From DASXHD01 sp038239005 (lineage in GTDB: Bacteria > Myxococcota_A > Polyangia > Polyangiales > Polyangiaceae): a stretch of DNA of 54,298 bases. This document shows positions 26,110 to 34,058 of the stretch, one piece after another. The translations under genes were made by a program, and so were the position numbers. Under the pieces are notes generated by a model, which worked only from the letters and a program-made list of their open reading frames with translations, had not been told where the DNA came from and ran no database searches. The stretch covers positions 1 through 54,298 of the forward strand of contig JBBSFE010000026.1 in assembly GCA_038239005.1 (NCBI GenBank), written 5' to 3'. Position 1 is the stretch's first letter. The number at the start of each line of letters is the position of its first letter.

Positions 26110-28527
26110 TCAATGATGCAGGTGAAGCACAAAGCGCTTGACGTTGGGAGATTGCGAAAGACTCACGACGAGCGCACCCGCGGTGATTGTGTCGCCCTTC
26201 GTCTTCAACGTGACCGAAAGCGTGCGCGATGCTGCGTCGTCGAGAAAACATGCGTCACAAGTTGCGAGATCCGAGGGCTGCGCCGCAACAGCGAGTGTCG
26301 CATTCTGCGCCGTCGGCGCTGTGGCGATGTCGTACGCGGTGGTCGGTGCGGATTGCGAAAGCTTCGTTGCGTCGTCGAGCGTGATGTCGGTCGAGCCGCC
26401 CGTGAACATTTCGACGTAGAGAACGTCCGCGCGGTCGGCGAGCGACACGACGCCGCTTCCGTCGGTTGCGGGCATGAGCGTCTCGACGTCGGGCGAAAGC
26501 ATCGGCACGATCGCGCCGACTCGTGCGAAGACAATGGTCTGACCGAGCGTTGCGTTCGCCGTAATCGTTCCGCCCGCGACGCGCGCCCCGCTGAAAAAAT
26601 CGTAGTACTCGGGCTCTGGCAGGTACACCGAGCGAGACGTGGCGTTGCGCGAGACGATCGGCGCGGCGAGAAGCGAGTCGCCGAGCATGTACTCGTCGCT
26701 CAGGCTCCAAACGTGCGGATCGCGCGGAAAATAGAGGTAAAGGTGCCGCATCACGGGCAGCCCCGTAGCGCGCGCCTGGTTCACCGCGAGGCGGAGATAC
26801 GGCGTGAGCTGCGTGTGGAGCCCGGCCATCGCGCGATAGACATCCTGCGACTCTTGGTCGTTCCAGATTTGCCAGCGCGCGCTCGTCGGAAGATTTCCTG
26901 CGCCTTCGTTTTCGTCGTGCATGTCGGCCGAGAGTGCGCCGACTTCGGTCCATCGCAGGTACAAGTCTTTGTCGGGCGGCGCGTTGTACAAATAGTGGTA
27001 ACCGGAAATATCGGAGCCCCAGAGCGGGATGCCGCTCATGCCCGCGTTGAGTGCCGCGGTGAGCGATGCGGGCAAACCTTTTCCGATCGAGTAGTCGGTG
27101 TCGGCGTCGCCGCCCCACACCATCGAAACATTTCCGCCGGTGCCTGCGAAGCCAGAGCGAACGAAAAACAAATAGTCTTTCGGCTTGAGCTGCTCGAGGA
27201 GATCGTGCGCAGCTTTTTGATAGAGCACCGGATAGAGATCGTGCGCCTCGAAGCCGCTCATGCCGTTCGACATCACGGCGTCTTGCGGGACGTACTCGGC
27301 GAAGTCGTACATCCAACCGTCCCACCCGTCGTCGAGCGCTTGCTTGAGAAGGCCTTGGTACCAAGTGACCGCGGCGGGATTCGTGAAGTCGACGATGCCT
27401 TCGTAGCGCGGAATGTTGAAGACGACATACGGGGTGCCGTCTTGTTTCTTCACGAGGTAACCGCTCGCGACCGCGTCGTCGAAGAGCGGGTGATAGTCCT
27501 GGCTGATGAACGAGCAGAAGTAGGCGATCGCTTTGAGGCCGTGGGAGTGAATGCCCGCCGTGACGCTCTTCGCGTCGGTGGTGCCGATGCCGTCGGGTAA
27601 GTAGTGGAGCGCGGTGTCGATTTGTGTCGTCGGAATGTGCGCGGCGCGAAGGCGAGCGACCTCGGCATCGACGGGGATGTCGGCGCGTCGGCGCGGCGCG
27701 AGAATCCAATCGGGCACGTCGGGCGGCCGGCCAGTGACGCTCGTGAGATCAGCGATGAGGTTCTTCGGGTCCGCGTCCGCGAACACCGTAAAATCGAGCG
27801 TTTTGTCCCACGATTCGATTCGGTACGCGTTCGGGTCGTCGTCGCCGAGGTGATAGACCGTGCGAAACGTTCCGTGCTCGAGAATGCCGAACCCGCGTGG
27901 GTCCATCATCCACGGGATCGGAATGTATGTTTCCTCGGCTTGTCTGTCCGAGGCTGGGCTCGTCTCGCTGAGCGCGGAGTCTTCGCTGCCGAAGCGATCT
28001 TCGACCCACATGTAGCGGTACTGCCCGCGCTGATCCGCACCGACGAAGCGCTCGCCGAGCCCGAAGAAATGATCGTCATCATGAAGCACGAATGACATCG
28101 CAACGCGGTTCACGTTCGGATCAGTCGCGGCCGTGGCCACGCGCACGCCGCTCGCGTCCGATGTGATCGTCACGACGGCGCCATCGAGCGTGACGACGGT
28201 CGATTGCCCATCGCTCGTGACGGCGATCACCTTCGTGACTTGCGTCCACGGATCGTAGTCGCCTTTGTAATAGTCCCAGCCCGTGACGAGCGCCGTCGTG
28301 CTGTCGTCGTTTTCGTGCGTCACGGCGAGCGCGGCCGGCGCGCTTTCGAGGAGGACATCGTTTTGTGCGTTGCGAATCACGATCGAAAACGGGCTCGTGT
28401 TCACGTCGACTTTGACCGCGCCAGACGCCCCATAAAAGGTGGTCGGAAGCGGCGTCGACCCACCGTCGATCGTGCAACGCGCGATGGCGAGGACGGCCAG
28501 TGCGAGGGTGAGGTGCGTTCTCGCCAT
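26110..28527 (-). CDS. Secreted glycoside hydrolase family 31 (alpha-glycosidase)
   Basis: Exported alpha-glycosidase of 805 aa. A signal sequence ends near IARCTIDGG; the -1 Arg makes Cys18 a poor lipobox, so lipid attachment is doubtful. An N-terminal beta-sandwich contains FFGLGERF and the ETYIPIPW motif. The (beta/alpha)8 barrel follows with the nucleophile in DGWMYDFAEYVP (D408) and the acid/base in VWGGDADTDY (D474). The C-terminus has the usual beta-sheet domain. The WMYDFAEY/GGDADTDY pattern is closer to the YihQ (sulfoquinovosidase) branch than to classical maltases, but I could not confirm its substrate-recognition residues, so specificity is open. The gene is divergent from a small Cys-rich protein gene across 29 bp. 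No sugar transporter or regulator is adjacent. Confidence 0.9.
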   Translation of the reverse strand: MARTHLTLALAVLAIARCTIDGGSTPLPTTFYGASGAVKVDVNTSPFSIVIRNAQNDVLLESAPAALAVTHENDDSTTALVTGWDYYKGDYDPWTQVTKVIAVTSDGQSTVVTLDGAVVTITSDASGVRVATAATDPNVNRVAMSFVLHDDDHFFGLGERFVGADQRGQYRYMWVEDRFGSEDSALSETSPASDRQAEETYIPIPWMMDPRGFGILEHGTFRTVYHLGDDDPNAYRIESWDKTLDFTVFADADPKNLIADLTSVTGRPPDVPDWILAPRRRADIPVDAEVARLRAAHIPTTQIDTALHYLPDGIGTTDAKSVTAGIHSHGLKAIAYFCSFISQDYHPLFDDAVASGYLVKKQDGTPYVVFNIPRYEGIVDFTNPAAVTWYQGLLKQALDDGWDGWMYDFAEYVPQDAVMSNGMSGFEAHDLYPVLYQKAAHDLLEQLKPKDYLFFVRSGFAGTGGNVSMVWGGDADTDYSIGKGLPASLTAALNAGMSGIPLWGSDISGYHYLYNAPPDKDLYLRWTEVGALSADMHDENEGAGNLPTSARWQIWNDQESQDVYRAMAGLHTQLTPYLRLAVNQARATGLPVMRHLYLYFPRDPHVWSLSDEYMLGDSLLAAPIVSRNATSRSVYLPEPEYYDFFSGARVAGGTITANATLGQTIVFARVGAIVPMLSPDVETLMPATDGSGVVSLADRADVLYVEMFTGGSTDITLDDATKLSQSAPTTAYDIATAPTAQNATLAVAAQPSDLATCDACFLDDAASRTLSVTLKTKGDTITAGALVVSLSQSPNVKRFVLHLHH

Positions 28528-28556
28528 GCCAAACCGAGTATGGCATAGCTTCGGCC

Positions 28557-29018
28557 ATGACCGAGCCTGCTGACCGCGATTGGGCGGAGTTCGTCACGCT
28601 CTCGCAATCGAGCGCCCTCGAAAACACGAGCACGCAAGATTGCGCGGCAGCGTGCAAAGCGCTCGAGTCGCTCGCGAGCGCCGCGCGTCACATCTGCGAA
28701 ATTTCGGCGGACCATTGCGAAGAGGCCAAAGCGCGCCTCCGCACCGCCACCGACCGCGTCCATGCTGCGTGTCCTCAGTGCGAGGTGCGCGCTCAGCAAG
28801 CGCAAGAAGCGCAAGGGACGACGATGACATCGGACACCCTCGTCGTCCACACGGCCCAAAGCAGCCGCGGCGGGTGTGGCGGCTGCGCGACTGCGAGCGG
28901 CGCGCCCGATTTCGGAACTGCCATCTTCGTGATCGCGACGCTCAGTGCGCGCATCCGGTGGGCGGCGCGGCGACGCTCGAAGAAATCGTCGTCGGATTCG
29001 CAACGCGCTTCGCCGTGA
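28557..29018 (+). CDS. Small Cys-rich protein with C-terminal membrane tail
   Basis: Protein of 153 aa of unknown function. The N-terminal 90 residues are Ala/Glu/Cys-rich helices with CAAACKALE, HICEISADHCEEAK and CPQCE. The C-terminus has SRGGCGGCATASG, a hydrophobic stretch DFGTAIFVIATLSA and an Arg/Lys cluster RIRWAARRRSKK. Glycine-cysteine, then membrane helix, then basic residues is the layout of myxobacterial C-terminal sorting tails (MYXO-CTERM-like), though this lacks an N-terminal signal peptide. It overlaps the convergent lipoprotein gene by 77 bp at the 3' ends. The start lacks a strong ribosome site. Either the gene is real and membrane-bound, or the open frame is spurious beyond about 28940; I lean to real. 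Confidence 0.5.
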   Translation: MTEPADRDWAEFVTLSQSSALENTSTQDCAAACKALESLASAARHICEISADHCEEAKARLRTATDRVHAACPQCEVRAQQAQEAQGTTMTSDTLVVHTAQSSRGGCGGCATASGAPDFGTAIFVIATLSARIRWAARRRSKKSSSDSQRASP

Positions 29019-29910
29019 ATCCGATGCCGAACGAAATTCCGCCGCACGATGTGCCCGACGCGTTCGTTCCGTCGAGCGCGATGTCGCCGGCTTGTCGTAT
29101 TTGCCCTTCGAAGCCGACGTAGTCACCGGCGTTCGAGCAAAGTCCACCGAAGAGCGTCTGCGCGAATGGAAGCGCCGCGGCGAGGAGCTCGACCGGATCG
29201 ATGACGCCCGCGATGGTGCCATGCACGGCATCCGCACTGTCGCGATCGAACGTGATGAGGGGCGCGTGAATGCGGAGCTCGATCACCGTCGTGATGTCGA
29301 GGACCGTGATTGGAAGATCGAGGATGACCGGTGACGACGTCGCGCCACTCACGAACGTTCCTCGATTCACGTAGCTGTCTCCGAGCTCCGCTGCCGGCGC
29401 GGGCGTCACGGGCCAAGCCGTGAGGGCGTCGAACTGCGCGCGCGATTGCTTCGCTCCCACGAGCGTGCGCGCCGATAGTCCCACGGCGCTCGCGTTCGTC
29501 TCCGTGGGGAGGCCCGTCACGACGAGCTCGAGCGTCGTCAGGCCGCTCGCGATCGCGCTCGTTGCGTCGGCGGACGGCGAGTGACGCGACGTCAGACTCT
29601 CGAGGATGGGCAAGGCAATGCGAGACCATGAGTTGTCGATGCCGTCGGGCCCGTCGACTTGGTTCGTGCGCGGCGAGCCATCGAGCAGCGCGCACACGTC
29701 GGATGAGTCTTTCGTCGTGGTCAGCCCGTCGAGGTTGTAACCGTAGTTACCCACATCACCCATCATGATGGCGTCGATGGCATAGGTGATCGTCTCGTTC
29801 GACGCCGGCACGACATCTGTGGGCTTTGGCGGCGGCTCTCCGGGAACGGGCAAGACTTCAGCGCCGCCGCATGCGAAGGCGAGCAATAGGAACGGGATCG
29901 TTTTCTTCAT
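28942..29910 (-). CDS. Lipoprotein of unknown function
   Basis: Lipoprotein of 322 aa with signal MKKTIPFLLLAFAC (Cys14) and the linker GGAEVLPVPGEPPPKP. The body is rich in hydroxyl residues and beta strands, with an early acidic-Asp region (VGNYGYNLDGLTT, DGPDGIDNSWSRI). Related sequences I would expect are hypothetical myxobacterial secreted proteins. Its C-terminus ends SSSVAAPPTGCAH and overlaps the convergent small gene by 77 bp. The next gene on this strand, ileS, ends 104 bp upstream of the start. No enzyme motif was seen. Confidence 0.7.
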   Translation of the reverse strand: MKKTIPFLLLAFACGGAEVLPVPGEPPPKPTDVVPASNETITYAIDAIMMGDVGNYGYNLDGLTTTKDSSDVCALLDGSPRTNQVDGPDGIDNSWSRIALPILESLTSRHSPSADATSAIASGLTTLELVVTGLPTETNASAVGLSARTLVGAKQSRAQFDALTAWPVTPAPAAELGDSYVNRGTFVSGATSSPVILDLPITVLDITTVIELRIHAPLITFDRDSADAVHGTIAGVIDPVELLAAALPFAQTLFGGLCSNAGDYVGFEGQIRQAGDIALDGTNASGTSCGGISFGIGFTAKRVANPTTISSSVAAPPTGCAH

Positions 29911-30014
29911 GGCACCGCTCGAAAGAGCAATGCGCGTGCCTGGATGAGATGACTATGACCTCAGAGGCACGGATCGGCAGGCGCGGCCCGCGGAAAGCGG
30001 CTCACGCGCCCAGC

Positions 30015-33000
30015 TTACACGCGCACGATGGAGACGCGAACGGCTTCACCATCGACGTCGACGTCGCGCGCGTCGGCGGACGCGGTGCCCACGGTCGTTG
30101 CGAGAACTTCGCGGGCAAGCGTGTCCTTGTATTTTGCAAGTACCTGGTCGAGGCGCGCGCCGCCGGAGAGACCGAGCGTGATGCGGTCGGCGAAGTCGAG
30201 GCCCGCGTCTTTGCGCATCGCTTGAACTTTGCTCTGGAGCTCGCGCAAAAACCCTAGCTCGCGTAGCTCGTCGTCGAGGACGGTCTCGAGCGCGACGACG
30301 CCGATGCGATCACCCGCGGCGGCGAAGCCCTCTTTGGTCGTGAAGGAGACTTCGACGTCCTCCATGATCACGGAGACCGAGTCGGAGGCGGAGTCCGAGA
30401 CGGAGACGGAGGCGGACACGGAAAGGGCGGCGTAGTTTTCGGCGGCCACCTCGGGCGACCATTTCGACATGATCGCCTTCAGGGCTTGCGCTTCTTTGCC
30501 GCGGCCTTTCTGGCCTAGCGTTCGGAAATTGGGTTTCAGCTGGTACTCGACGAACTCGCGGGCGCGCGCGGGGGGCACGAAATGGATCGAGAGGACGTTG
30601 AGCTCCTCCTTCATCGTGTCGATCACACCCGCCAAATCTTTCTCGAGCGCAGGCTTGCTCAAGATCACGTGCGCGGCTCGAAGCGGCTGGCGAACTTTGA
30701 GCTTGTTCTGCGTGCGCACCTGAAGCCCGAGCGAAACGAGCTCACGCACCGCACGCATCTTCGTCGAAAGCGCTTCGTCGATGGCGTCCGTCTTTGCGGC
30801 GGGCCACGCGCACAAGTGAACGCTCTCCTTCGCAGACGGGTTCGCCTTACGAACGAGATTTTGGTGCATGCGCTCCGCGGTGAACGGGATGAACGGCGCG
30901 AGGATGAGCGTGAGCGTCGTCAGCGCTTCGTAGAGCGTCTCGAATGCGGCGCGTTTGTCGTCGTCCATGCCGCTCCGCCAAACCCGCTCGCGCGAGCGAC
31001 GGATGTACCAATTCGAAAGGCCATCGACGAAATCGATCAGCTTTTGCGTGGCGGCGTACACGTCGTAGGCGTCCATACACGCGGTGACGGACTTCACGGT
31101 CTCGGCGAGCTCGCTCGAAATCCATCGATCGAGCTCGCTCGGTTTTGCAGTGCTGGTGGCGGTTGGCGTCCAGTCGTCGATGCTCGCGTAGATGACGAAG
31201 AACGAATACGTGTTGCGGAGCTTCACCAAAAATTCTTTTTGAAGCGCGCGCACATTCGAAAGCGAGTGCCGCGTGTTCGACCATGGGGGGCTCGCCGCGT
31301 AGAAGAACCAACGAAACGCATCCGCGCCGGGTGCCGGCGTCGATGGATCGCGCACGATGACGCGCTCCTTCGCGGGGAGCCGCGAAACCTCGGCCACCTT
31401 CACGTCGGGTTTCGTCGTTTGCGTTTTTCCGAGCGTCGCGATGTCGGCCGCAGCGAGCGCGATCACGCGGCGCGACAGGCCCTTACCGGGTTGGAGCACC
31501 ATGGCGCGACCGCCAACGGTCACCCGCGCGCCGGGTTGGAGGTCAAGCCCTTCGAGATCTTCCTGCGCAACGTACGCCGTGCCCTCGCCCTTCGAAGCGA
31601 TCTTCGTCGTGGCGACGTCGGTGATGGCGAACTCGAGCTTCACTTCGTCGTAGACGATGTCGGGCGGCGTGTAGTTGCCCTTCGATTTGGATTCCTTCTT
31701 CCCCTCTTTGTCGCCGACGTGCCCGAGCACGATGCACGTCTCGTAAGGGTGCGGCAGTTTCCTGTCCGGAAAGACGAGTGTGGAGATCATGAGCAGCGAG
31801 TAGAACCAGCCGCGCGTCTGATCGATCGCCTCGCTGATGAAGTTCGCCGGAAAATTCTTCTCGAACATCTCGACCGAGCCCGGCACGTGCGGGTAGCCCC
31901 ACTGTGCGAACGGCATCGCGCCCGAGTCGAACCAGCAATCGATCACTTCGGTGACACGGCGCATCGTCCCCGCGCAGGTGGTCGCGTCGACGTTGCCTCC
32001 ACGAACGGCCATGCATTTGAACGTTGCGCCATCGATCCAAGGTTTGTGGACGATGAGATGCTCGTTGAGCGCCGGGTCTTTCATCTTCGCTTCGCGGAAG
32101 TGATCGAACGCATTCGGGTTTAGCTTCTCGATCTCGGCGACGCTCGTCGGCACGTGCTGCTCGCCGCACCGGTTGCACTTCCACACGTTGAGCGGCGTGC
32201 CCCAGTAACGCTCGCGTGAGAGGGCCCAGTCGACGTTGTTGCGCAAGAAGTCGCCCATGCGGCCTTCGCGGATGTGCTCCGGAATCCAGTGCACCGCTTC
32301 GTTGTCGGCGATGGCGCGCGTGATTTCGCGCGTCGTCTTGATGTACCAAGCGGGCCGCGCGAATTGGATGAGCGGATCGTTCTCGGCGCGCGGGCAAAAC
32401 GGATAATCGTGGCGGTACGTTTCGGCGTGAAGGAGGAGGCCGCGTTCTTTGAGCTCGGCGGAGAGCTCCTTGTCGCAATCCTTCACCCAGCGGCCGGCGT
32501 ACTTGCCCATCGCCGCGATGAATGAGCCATCGGGATTCACGGCACACAAGAGAGTCTTGCCACCAACCTCACCATGCACCCGATAGTCGTCCTCGCCGAA
32601 AGCAGGCGCGATATGGACGATGCCCGTCCCGCTATCGAGCGTGACGAAGTCGGCTGCGATGATGGTCCACACGAGCGGGTCTTCGTCTTTGAAGACCGAA
32701 AAGGGCGGCGTGTACTTTTTTCCGACGAGCTCTTGGCCTTTGAACGTGCGCGTGACGGTGAGCTCGCGCTTCAGCTTTTTCGCGAGCGTGTCGACCAATG
32801 CCGCCGCGACGATGAAGCGTTCATCGCCAGAAGAGACCTCGACGTAATCGAAATCCGCTTTGACGGCTGCGTACATGTTGGAAGGAAGCGTCCATGGAGT
32901 CGTCGTCCAGGCGATGAGCGACACCTTCGGATCATCCACGAGCGGAAACCGAACGTAGACGCTCGGATCGTCGACTTGCCGATACCCCTGCCCGACTTCG

Positions 33001-33572
33001 GCTGCGCTGAGCGCCGTGCCGCCTTGCGCCCACCACCAAACGACCTTGTGACCTTGATAGAGGAGGCCTTGCTCGTGAAGACGCCCGAGCGCCCACCACA
33101 CGCTCTCGATGTAGCTGCGGTGGTAGGTGACGTATGCGTCGAGGTCGACCCAGAAGCCGATGCGCTCGGTGAGGTCTTCCCATTCGCGTGTGTAGCGAAA
33201 AACGGAATCGATGCATTTTGCAATGAACGGCTCGATGCCATACGCCTCGATCGCCGCCTTGCCGTGGATGCGTAGCTCTTTCTCGACCTCGACTTCGACC
33301 GGCAAGCCGTGGGTGTCCCAACCGGCTTTGCGCCCCACGAAGAAGCCGCGCATCGTTTTGTAACGCGGGAAAAGATCTTTGATGACGCGCGTGAGAACGT
33401 GGCCGTTGTGCGGGAGGCCGTTGGCCGTGGGCGGGCCTTCGTAGAAAACGAACGCCGGGCGGCCGCGTGACTCTTCGATCGACTTCTGGAAGATGCGGCG
33501 CTCACGCCAGAATGCGAGGACCTCTTTCTCCTCGGCGGGAAAGTTCATCTCGGACGGGACTTTGTCGAACAC
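30015..33572 (-). CDS. ileS: Isoleucyl-tRNA synthetase
   Basis: Class I synthetase of 1185 aa that charges tRNA-Ile and edits mischarged valine. It starts at GTG (33572). The N-terminus and GPPTANGLPHNGH (HIGH motif at 55-58) resemble the long eukaryote-like IleRS2 type. The CP1 editing domain follows (TTTPWTLPSN, GTGIVHIAPAFGEDDY). The tRNA-binding helical bundle and a long C-terminal region complete it. Two features are odd. The KMSKS loop reads KESKS (626-630), and about 110 residues (640-748) are inserted between KGNY and the GADAFRWFFYAASPPW helix. Residues 1051-1068 are a Ser-Val/Ala repeat encoded by nine hexamers. The Zn-binding C-terminal domain of bacterial IleRS1 is absent. It is divergent from the thioesterase gene with a 19-bp spacer. 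Confidence 0.95.
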   Translation of the reverse strand: MFDKVPSEMNFPAEEKEVLAFWRERRIFQKSIEESRGRPAFVFYEGPPTANGLPHNGHVLTRVIKDLFPRYKTMRGFFVGRKAGWDTHGLPVEVEVEKELRIHGKAAIEAYGIEPFIAKCIDSVFRYTREWEDLTERIGFWVDLDAYVTYHRSYIESVWWALGRLHEQGLLYQGHKVVWWWAQGGTALSAAEVGQGYRQVDDPSVYVRFPLVDDPKVSLIAWTTTPWTLPSNMYAAVKADFDYVEVSSGDERFIVAAALVDTLAKKLKRELTVTRTFKGQELVGKKYTPPFSVFKDEDPLVWTIIAADFVTLDSGTGIVHIAPAFGEDDYRVHGEVGGKTLLCAVNPDGSFIAAMGKYAGRWVKDCDKELSAELKERGLLLHAETYRHDYPFCPRAENDPLIQFARPAWYIKTTREITRAIADNEAVHWIPEHIREGRMGDFLRNNVDWALSRERYWGTPLNVWKCNRCGEQHVPTSVAEIEKLNPNAFDHFREAKMKDPALNEHLIVHKPWIDGATFKCMAVRGGNVDATTCAGTMRRVTEVIDCWFDSGAMPFAQWGYPHVPGSVEMFEKNFPANFISEAIDQTRGWFYSLLMISTLVFPDRKLPHPYETCIVLGHVGDKEGKKESKSKGNYTPPDIVYDEVKLEFAITDVATTKIASKGEGTAYVAQEDLEGLDLQPGARVTVGGRAMVLQPGKGLSRRVIALAAADIATLGKTQTTKPDVKVAEVSRLPAKERVIVRDPSTPAPGADAFRWFFYAASPPWSNTRHSLSNVRALQKEFLVKLRNTYSFFVIYASIDDWTPTATSTAKPSELDRWISSELAETVKSVTACMDAYDVYAATQKLIDFVDGLSNWYIRRSRERVWRSGMDDDKRAAFETLYEALTTLTLILAPFIPFTAERMHQNLVRKANPSAKESVHLCAWPAAKTDAIDEALSTKMRAVRELVSLGLQVRTQNKLKVRQPLRAAHVILSKPALEKDLAGVIDTMKEELNVLSIHFVPPARAREFVEYQLKPNFRTLGQKGRGKEAQALKAIMSKWSPEVAAENYAALSVSASVSVSDSASDSVSVIMEDVEVSFTTKEGFAAAGDRIGVVALETVLDDELRELGFLRELQSKVQAMRKDAGLDFADRITLGLSGGARLDQVLAKYKDTLAREVLATTVGTASADARDVDVDGEAVRVSIVRV
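30371..30424. repeat. In-frame hexamer repeat inside ileS
   Basis: Nine units of a degenerate CGGAGN hexamer lie in frame in ileS. They encode alternating Ser with Val, Ala or Asp (residues 1051-1068), inside an otherwise ordinary C-terminal part of the protein. Confidence 0.92.
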
Positions 33573-33591
33573 GCTCGGTTATTACCATCTC

Positions 33592-34044
33592 ATGAAGCCC
33601 CAGAGCGATTCGATCACGCAAATGACCGAGTACGTGCTGCCTCAGCACGCCAACGCGCTCGGCAATGTGTTCGGCGGGCAAATCATGGCGTGGGTCGATC
33701 TCTGCGCCGCCATCTGCGGGCAACGTCACTCGGGACGGATTGCAGTCACTACGTTCGTGGACGATTTGAAATTCCAGCAGCCCGTCAAAGTCGGCGAAGT
33801 GGTGCGTTTGTGCGCGCGCATCACCGCGACATTTCGAACGTCGATGGAAATCGAGGTCGACGTCGAAGGCGAAGACTCACGGACCGGCAAACGGTGGCCA
33901 TGTGTGAGCGCACTCTTGACCTTCGTCGCGATCGACGACGACGGCAAGCCAACGCCTGTGCCCCCGCTCGCGCTCGACTCGGATGAGACGCGCGCGACGC
34001 AGGCCGCAGGTCAGCGCCGCCGCGAAGCGCGCCTCGCTCGCTGA
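33592..34044 (+). CDS. Hotdog acyl-CoA thioesterase
   Basis: Hydrolase of 150 aa that releases free acid from acyl-CoA. The ATG at 33592 starts MKPQSDSITQMTEYVLP; an in-frame extension upstream runs only over the ileS start. The hotdog core is clear: LPQHANALGNVFGGQIMAWVD, with N and G residues of the long-helix and the catalytic Asp, followed by ITATFRTSMEIEVDVEGED. The C-terminal tail is basic (QRRREARLAR). The type is closest to the YciA/Acot short-to-medium-chain class. It is divergent from ileS with only 19 bp between starts and ends 15 bp before the convergent Gly-rich lipoprotein, so it is monocistronic. Confidence 0.9.
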   Translation: MKPQSDSITQMTEYVLPQHANALGNVFGGQIMAWVDLCAAICGQRHSGRIAVTTFVDDLKFQQPVKVGEVVRLCARITATFRTSMEIEVDVEGEDSRTGKRWPCVSALLTFVAIDDDGKPTPVPPLALDSDETRATQAAGQRRREARLAR

Positions 34045-34058
34045 ACCTCGCGAACGAA

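Noticed and set aside
26113..27600. Long forward open frame antisense to the GH31 gene
   Set aside because: Composition is Arg/Val/His-rich without motifs, and the opposite strand encodes an intact GH31 enzyme.
30582..32123. Long forward frame antisense to ileS
   Set aside because: Basic, repetitive, no domain; ileS is strongly supported.
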